Both the position numbers and the translations under genes were made by a program. A DNA stretch of 39,802 nt from Draconibacterium orientale (GTDB lineage: Bacteria; Bacteroidota; Bacteroidia; Bacteroidales; Prolixibacteraceae), in the NCBI GenBank assembly GCA_020726265.1, contig DYSZ01000016.1, forward strand, positions 1-39,802, in the 5' to 3' direction. The notes beneath the pieces were generated by a model. It ran no database searches. It was not told the DNA's origin and saw only the letters and a list, made by a program, of their open reading frames with translations. Shown here piece after piece: positions 35,063-39,802 of the stretch; positions within the stretch are counted from its first letter, which is position 1, and every line of letters begins with the position of its first letter.

Positions 35063-35185
35063 GTTGAATATTCTTTTATTGAAAATGTAAGAAAAAGTTG
35101 ATTTCAATACACAAACAAGTGCCGCCAAACTGTATATCAAAAACCCTGAAGGTTCTGAGTTAAAGTTTAAAATGCAAAAACTATT

Positions 35186-35193
35186 TATCTTCG
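35186..35193 (+). promoter_or_regulatory. Putative -7 element of the Cys/Met PLP enzyme gene
   Basis: TATCTTCG differs from TAnnTTTG by one base and lies 32 bp before the preferred ATG at 35226. It sits inside a longer possible N-terminal extension, which argues for the later start. Confidence 0.35.
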
Positions 35194-35225
35194 CTTGTGT
35201 TATTTTGAAATTCAAAAATCAGAAC

Positions 35226-36458
35226 ATGAAAAAAACTGGATTTACAACCACTGCACTCAATGTTGGTTTTGCAAAACCAGACCCGCACAACAGTTTGCAA
35301 ATGCCGCTTTATGAAACTGTGGCGTTTGAATTTGATTCGACAGAAAAAATGGAAGCCAATTTTAAAGGCGAATATATTGCCCATGTTTACTCAAGAACCT
35401 CGAATCCGACGGTTGAATATTTCGAATTAAAACTGAAAGCGCTTACCGGAAGTCATGCAGTTTTGGCGGTGAGTTCGGGAATGGCAGCCATCGCCGATTC
35501 AATTTTAGCAGTTACCAAATCGGGCGAAAATATTATTTCGGGAAGTCGGTTATTCGGTCATACTTACGCGCTTTTTCAGGATACTTTGGCTGATTTGGGA
35601 ATCGAAACACGCTTTTCAGAATTAACAGATGCTGCCGAAATTGAAAATCTGATTGATACAAAAACACGTGCCATCTATTTCGAAACAGTAACCAATCCTC
35701 AACTCGATATTGCCGATATTGAAATGCTGACCGGTGTTGCAAAAAAACACAACCTCATTCTGATTGCCGACTCAACCATGACTCCACCCAATGTTTTTAA
35801 TGCAGGTAGTTTTGGCGTGAATATCGAAGTTGTTTCGACTACAAAATATATTTCGGGTGGTGCCACGTCGTTTGGCGGAGCCATTATCGACCATGGAAAT
35901 TACGACTGGAAACTGAATCCCAACTTTTCAAAATACACCGAAAAATTCGGGAAAAACGCACTGATTGCCAAATTGCGGAAAAACATTTACCGCAACACGG
36001 GCGGAAGCATGACTCCGCAAACCGCAAAAATGATGATTCAGGGACTGGATATTCTGGAACTTCGGGTTGAAAAGTGTTACAAAAACTGCTTGCAACTGGG
36101 CGCATTTTTCGAATCGAACCCAAAAATAAAAAGGGTTGATTATCCCGGATTAAAAGCCGATTTTAGGTTTCAGCTTACTGAAAAATATTTCAATGGAATT
36201 CCGGGAACCATTATGACTTTCGACCTTGAATCAAAAGAAGCCTGTTTCGCGTTTATGAACCGGTTACAGATTATTCGCCGGGCTACCAACCTGAACGACA
36301 ATAAAACATTGATAATACACCCGTATTCAACTATTTATGCCGAGTTTAGCGAAAACGAAAGAAAAACTGCCGGCATCCGCGATACCATGATGCGCCTTTC
36401 TGTGGGCATTGAGAACGTGGAGGATTTGATTGCGGATATTGAAAGGGCAATTGAATAA
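35226..36458 (+). CDS. Cys/Met-metabolism PLP enzyme (O-acetylhomoserine sulfhydrylase / methionine gamma-lyase type)
   Basis: The 410-residue product is a gamma-family PLP enzyme: HVYSRTSNPTVEYFELKL (53-70), SSGMAAIADSIL (83-94), DSTMTPP (182-188) with the PLP-pyridine aspartate, and the PLP lysine K207 in STTKYISGGATSFGGAII. Residue 112 in RLFGHTYALF is histidine; methionine gamma-lyases usually have a cysteine and sulfhydrylases a glycine near there, so the exact reaction is open. The start at 35226 (MKKTGFTTTALN) is preferred over ATG 35172, as the extra 18 residues overlap the promoter. It probably uses homoserine esters or methionine/homocysteine. The next gene begins 10 bp after it, convergent. 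Confidence 0.9.
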   Translation: MKKTGFTTTALNVGFAKPDPHNSLQMPLYETVAFEFDSTEKMEANFKGEYIAHVYSRTSNPTVEYFELKLKALTGSHAVLAVSSGMAAIADSILAVTKSGENIISGSRLFGHTYALFQDTLADLGIETRFSELTDAAEIENLIDTKTRAIYFETVTNPQLDIADIEMLTGVAKKHNLILIADSTMTPPNVFNAGSFGVNIEVVSTTKYISGGATSFGGAIIDHGNYDWKLNPNFSKYTEKFGKNALIAKLRKNIYRNTGGSMTPQTAKMMIQGLDILELRVEKCYKNCLQLGAFFESNPKIKRVDYPGLKADFRFQLTEKYFNGIPGTIMTFDLESKEACFAFMNRLQIIRRATNLNDNKTLIIHPYSTIYAEFSENERKTAGIRDTMMRLSVGIENVEDLIADIERAIE

Positions 36459-36467
36459 ACCGGGTTA

Positions 36468-37634
36468 CTAAAATTGTCTTATTAATTCAGATAAATTTTT
36501 GTAATTGACCAATTTGTGTTCAAGATAATTCATTTCGTTTTTGCCGGCATAACAAAGAATTGAATTTTTTGTTTTTTCGGGGAACAACAGTCTGAAATAA
36601 TTTAATCCTTTGACAAGACTTTTATTAAACGTTTCAGATGATTTTATTTCAATCACATCGTACGAAATAACATTGTCAAGAAGCAAATCAACTTCATTTT
36701 GATTGCTGTCACGATAAAAAAAGAAGTTATCCATTAAACTCCTGTTGTTCTGCGATTTTATGACCTCTGCAACAACTAGGTTTTCAAACAAAGCACCACG
36801 TAAAGGATGAAAATCAAGATGGTCAGGATTCTGAATCCTTAGCAGGGTTGATGCCAGACCAGTGTCAAAGAAATATATTTTGTATGATTTGGTTAATCTT
36901 TTATTAATATTTGTGTGAAATGGTTGAAGTTTAAAAATGACAAACGAAGTCTCCAAAATTGAAATCCATGAATTGATTGTATGAACTGAGACTCCAATTT
37001 CATTCGCCAAATGACTGGCTATGAATATTTGACCAGTTCTGCCTGCACATAATCTTAAAAAAGTCCTGAATTTATCAAGTTCTTTAATGTTAATTAGCTG
37101 TCGTAAATCACGTTCAATGTAGGTCTCAATATAGTCAGCATAAACTTTCGCAGGTAACAGGTTCATATCCCAAACCCGTGGATAAAATCCTTTGCAGATT
37201 GATTGGTTAATATTTGTTTCATTTAAATTTCCAAGCTCTTTAAAACTGAATGGAAAAAGTTTATAAAGAGCTGTTCTCCCTGCCAGTGACTGTGTGATAC
37301 TACTTAATAAGTTAAACTGTTGACTACCAGTAAGAATGAATTGCCCGGGGATGCTTTGTTCATCCACAATTTCTTGTATGTATGACAAAAGTTGTGGAAC
37401 ACGTTGAATTTCGTCCAGAATTACTCCGGTTTTATTGCTTTCTAAAAAATTTCGCGGGTCTGCAGTGGCAAGCTCATAATTGTCGGGATTCTCGAGTGAA
37501 ATATATATTTTTTGAGGAAATAATTTTTTTAACATGGTTGTTTTACCCGATTGCCGTGGACCAGAAACCGTGACAACCGGAAAATTTGCAGCGCCCTGCA
37601 ACACTTCGTTTTCTATTTCTCTATGAAGATACAT
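36468..37634 (-). CDS. AAA-family ATPase with C-terminal DUF4143 domain
   Basis: The 388-residue product has Walker A GPRQSGKT (25-32), Walker B GVILDEIQRVP and a sensor region ILTGSQQFNLL. The DUF4143 part follows: a winged-helix-like stretch (IASHLANEIGVSVHTINSWISIL) and a C-terminal nuclease-like core with NEVDLLL and YDVIEIKSS, reminiscent of a PD-(D/E)xK arrangement. Such proteins are abundant, patchily distributed and of unknown role; defence or mobile-element functions are suspected. The coding sequence is AT-richer than its neighbours. It is convergent with the PLP enzyme (9-bp gap) and interrupts what could have been a simple border with the ABC genes. Confidence 0.85.
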   Translation of the reverse strand: MYLHREIENEVLQGAANFPVVTVSGPRQSGKTTMLKKLFPQKIYISLENPDNYELATADPRNFLESNKTGVILDEIQRVPQLLSYIQEIVDEQSIPGQFILTGSQQFNLLSSITQSLAGRTALYKLFPFSFKELGNLNETNINQSICKGFYPRVWDMNLLPAKVYADYIETYIERDLRQLINIKELDKFRTFLRLCAGRTGQIFIASHLANEIGVSVHTINSWISILETSFVIFKLQPFHTNINKRLTKSYKIYFFDTGLASTLLRIQNPDHLDFHPLRGALFENLVVAEVIKSQNNRSLMDNFFFYRDSNQNEVDLLLDNVISYDVIEIKSSETFNKSLVKGLNYFRLLFPEKTKNSILCYAGKNEMNYLEHKLVNYKNLSELIRQF

Positions 37635-37693
37635 TTTATGTAATTATGAAGTCAGATTACAAGATTACATCAAAAACAGAAATAAAAGCAGAC

Positions 37694-37738
37694 AAATCTA
37701 TGTAAATTTGAAGTTGAACTTCAAATTTACATAGATTT
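37694..37738. repeat. 45-bp perfect palindrome (22-bp arms, 1-nt centre)
   Basis: The left arm (37694-37715) begins AAATCTATG and ends GAAGTT; the right arm (37717-37738) is its exact reverse complement, around a single G at 37716. The arms are AT-rich and no T tract directly follows on either strand, unlike the terminators elsewhere in this window. It lies between the 5' end of the DUF4143 gene and the 3' end of the ABC permease gene. It could be a terminator, a dimer operator, a recombination/transposon-end relic or a cruciform site. Confidence 0.93.
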
Positions 37739-37840
37739 CAACAAACCAATCTGCTTCAAAACTCTCAAGCAATGGCAGTTTTCATTCAAAACTTCTTTAT
37801 AATTATTGCCTTCTACAAACATAAAGCTAACATTTATATA

Positions 37841-37883
37841 ACAGTCGGCTAAATTGAAGACATTGAAAAGGCACTGGAAAATA
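37841..37883 (+). pseudogene. Possible remnant of the 3' end of a Cys/Met PLP-enzyme gene
   Basis: In frame, this reads TVG, a stop, then IEDIEKALENK. The intact gene ends LSVGIENVEDLIADIERAIE. The best 24 bp (GAAGACATTGAAAAGGCACT and four more) match the gene end at 17 positions. With about a dozen residues the similarity could be chance, so this is only a candidate. If real, it would bracket the DUF4143 gene the way the thiL tail brackets the abiE-like pair. Confidence 0.3.
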
Positions 37884-37885
37884 AA

Positions 37886-39007
37886 TCAACTCGTTTTCTT
37901 GTAATTGATAATTGCCCAGGCATTAAAGAAAATGGCAAACCCGGTCATTACCACAAAATGCAGCCTGATATGGTGAAACCCGCTGCCTTTCAGCACTATC
38001 ATCCGCATCACCTCAATAAACCATGTTACCGGGTTGAAACGCGCAATCCATTTGGCCCATTCGGGCATGCTGTCGATTGGCGTGAACAAACCACTCATCA
38101 GAATAAAAATCATTAAAAAGAAAAATGCCAGCGACATGGCTTGTTGCTGCGTGTTGGCGTATGTCGAAATTATCAATCCAACGCCCAGAATAGCCACAAG
38201 ATATATCGACAAAAATCCGTAGAGCAACAAAATGCTACCTTGCGGAACGATGCCATAAACCAGCCTGGCAATCAAAAAAAGTCCCACGGAAAAAACAAAC
38301 ATCCCGATTACCCAAAACGGAATCAGTTTACCAAGAATAAAATGGTGTTTTCGGATGGGTGTCACGTTGATTTGTTCGATGGTGCCAACCTCTTTTTCCT
38401 TGACAATATTTAGCGCACACATCATTGCCCCGACCATGGTTACCAGCAGTACCAATATGCCGGGAACCATAAAATGCGGGTAGTTCAGGTATTTGTTATA
38501 CCAGTTTGAGTTGGTGATTTCGATGGTGGGCAGCGACGCCACTTTGGGTACCGGAGCCATTTCTGCCCTGATGTTTTGGTTGTATTGTAAAATTATCCGG
38601 TTCAGGTAAACCGCGCCGATGTTTGCTTTTGTGCCGTTTATCGCATTTACGGCAATAAACAGTTTTCCTTTTTCTCCGCTCACAAGGTCTTTTTCGAAAG
38701 AACGGGAAATTTCAAGTACCAAATCGGTTTTGTCGGTTTCCATTTGTGCAAAACCTTCGTGAAACGATTCGCCAAATCCAGCTAATCTGAAATATCCTGA
38801 TGCCATGATACGGCTTGTGAGGTCGCGCGAAAATGCAGAATGGTCGTGGTCAACCACTGTGATATTGATGTTTTTGATTTCGTAATCGGCAGCGAGTGGC
38901 AAAATAAGCAACTGAACCACCGGCACTGCCAAAATCATTCGCAGGATAATTGTATCGCGCAAAATCTGTCTGAATTCCTTTTGCAGTAAAAAAAGCATTG
39001 TCTTCAT
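37886..39007 (-). CDS. ABC-2 type transport permease (YhhJ/YbhR-like), second subunit
   Basis: The 373-residue product has an N-terminal membrane helix (MILAVPVVQLLILPLAA, about 25-41), a long extracytoplasmic domain (about 45-175) and five C-terminal membrane helices (FMVPGILVLLVTMVGAMM through FAIFFNAWAII). The family signature VKEKEVGTIEQINVTPIRKHHFILGKLIPFW is present. Such permeases pair with an ATPase and often a HlyD-type adaptor for drug or lipid export. The start overlaps the upstream permease gene by 4 bp. No ATP-binding subunit is inside the window; it may lie beyond the right edge. Confidence 0.9.
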   Translation of the reverse strand: MKTMLFLLQKEFRQILRDTIILRMILAVPVVQLLILPLAADYEIKNINITVVDHDHSAFSRDLTSRIMASGYFRLAGFGESFHEGFAQMETDKTDLVLEISRSFEKDLVSGEKGKLFIAVNAINGTKANIGAVYLNRIILQYNQNIRAEMAPVPKVASLPTIEITNSNWYNKYLNYPHFMVPGILVLLVTMVGAMMCALNIVKEKEVGTIEQINVTPIRKHHFILGKLIPFWVIGMFVFSVGLFLIARLVYGIVPQGSILLLYGFLSIYLVAILGVGLIISTYANTQQQAMSLAFFFLMIFILMSGLFTPIDSMPEWAKWIARFNPVTWFIEVMRMIVLKGSGFHHIRLHFVVMTGFAIFFNAWAIINYKKTS

Positions 39008-39802
39008 GCCAGCCTGATTTTAAATTTTTTAATACTAACAACCAGTAAAAACAGGGTCATTCCCATTAAAATAAGTGTCTCTTTCCAGATGGATGAAAAC
39101 CCAAGTCCTTTAATCATGATTGATTTTACAATGATGTAGTACCATTTTGCTGGCACAATATTCGAAATTACCTGCAATGCAACCGGCATATTTTCGATGG
39201 GAAACATAAAACCCGATAATAATATGGTTGGCAACATCATTCCAAGCAAAGCAATAATCATGGCTGTGCGTTGCGAACTGGTTGAATTTGAAATGAGCAA
39301 CCCGAACGAAAGCGCCGTAATCACCAGTAGCGAGCTTTCAGCAAAAAGCAGCAAAACACTGCCTTTGATGGGTAAATCGAGCAGATAAACACTTAAAAGT
39401 AAAATCATTGTAAGATTAATAAGCGACAAAACGAAATAAGGAACAGCTTTCGATATCACGACAAGAATGGTTTTGAAAGGAGAAACAAGCAATACTTCCA
39501 TGGTGCCATTTTCTTTTTCGCGAACGATGGAAACCGAAGTCATTAATACGCTGATGAGAAAAAGTACCAGCGCCATTACTCCGGGAACAAAATTGGTAAC
39601 TCCTTTCAGTTCGGGATTATAAATCATGCGTATGTCTGTTTCGATTTGATACGGGATTTTTTGCAATCCCTGCAACTCAGCCTGATAACTTAAAATGATA
39701 CTTGATGCGTAGTTTGTAAGTGTACCGGCCGTATTGGGGTCGGTGGCATCTGCAATAATCTGTACCTGTTCTTTATTCAGGTGGGTGAGGTCGTTGTTAA
39801 AG
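39004..39802 (-). CDS. ABC-2 type transport permease, 5' end beyond the window
   Basis: The frame is open from the right edge (39802) down to 39004, so the gene is truncated at its 5' end by the window. An apparent TTG start at 39675 is not real, since open frame continues upstream with NNDLTHLNKEQVQIIADA and TDPNTAGTLTNYAS, the extracytoplasmic domain typical of this family. The C-terminal part has five or six membrane helices and the signature IVREKENGTMEVLLVSPFK. It overlaps the second permease gene by 4 bp; the pair probably forms a heterodimer. Confidence 0.9.
   Translation of the reverse strand, partial: FNNDLTHLNKEQVQIIADATDPNTAGTLTNYASSIILSYQAELQGLQKIPYQIETDIRMIYNPELKGVTNFVPGVMALVLFLISVLMTSVSIVREKENGTMEVLLVSPFKTILVVISKAVPYFVLSLINLTMILLLSVYLLDLPIKGSVLLLFAESSLLVITALSFGLLISNSTSSQRTAMIIALLGMMLPTILLSGFMFPIENMPVALQVISNIVPAKWYYIIVKSIMIKGLGFSSIWKETLILMGMTLFLLVVSIKKFKIRLA

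Noticed and set aside
39673-39675. TTG at 39675 as the start of the last permease
   Set aside because: The frame stays open to the window edge with family-typical sequence, so the true start lies outside.

Overview
The window reads as a chromosomal segment of a member of the Bacteroidota, most likely an anaerobic or facultative Bacteroidales/Marinilabiliales-type organism. Four things point there: the LpxC-FabZ fusion, the IF-2 linker with repeated V(V/L)GKIDL boxes, a SUF system without Isc genes, and a recurring TAnnTTTG promoter motif, once with a TTTG box exactly 19 bp upstream. I see no rRNA, tRNA, CRISPR array, integrase or transposase. Genus-level placement is not possible by eye.

Layout. 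(1) 1-2896, minus strand: rimP-nusA-infB; infB runs off the left edge and carries an in-frame TAA. (2) 3162-7711, plus: an HD phosphohydrolase followed by the lipid A genes lpxD, lpxC-fabZ and lpxA, closed by a strong two-way terminator. (3) 7774-9321: an AbiEi/AbiEii-type toxin-antitoxin pair, flanked on one side by the intact thiL and on the other by a displaced copy of the last 44 codons of a thiL gene. (4) 9322-19327: thiL (minus), then sufB-sufC-sufD-sufS (plus). A RimB-like peptidase / RimK ligase / aspartoacylase-type hydrolase cassette, a rubrerythrin (minus), sufE and a SufT-like gene follow. (5) 19489-20868, minus: frr and pyrH, each with its own promoter-like motif. (6) 21100-23365, minus: an acyl-CoA synthetase and an XRE-cupin regulator. 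(7) 23483-33894, minus: an alpha-glucan storage cluster read as branching enzyme, GSCFA protein, debranching-enzyme homologue, GT4 glycosyltransferase, GH57 protein, glucan phosphorylase. (8) 34016-39802: a secreted PCMD-like protein, a Cys/Met-metabolism PLP enzyme (plus), a DUF4143 ATPase, a 45-bp perfect palindrome and two ABC-2 permeases, the last cut by the right edge.

How the genes work together. Regions 1 and 5 are translation and nucleotide housekeeping. Region 2 gives the first steps of lipid A synthesis. Region 4 is a full SUF iron-sulfur assembly set (scaffold, ATPase, desulfurase, sulfur acceptor, SufT). Inside it sits a cassette that looks able to add and remove amino-acid tails on proteins. 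Region 7 can branch, build and phosphorolyse an alpha-glucan, but two of its hydrolase homologues have substitutions at motif positions expected to be catalytic.

The strongest unusual signals are the thiL 3'-end duplication around the AbiE-like pair, a weaker similar arrangement around the DUF4143 gene, the substitutions in the GH57 and debranching-like proteins, GC-rich alternative hairpins between sufB and sufC, the 45-bp palindrome, and the in-frame stop in infB.
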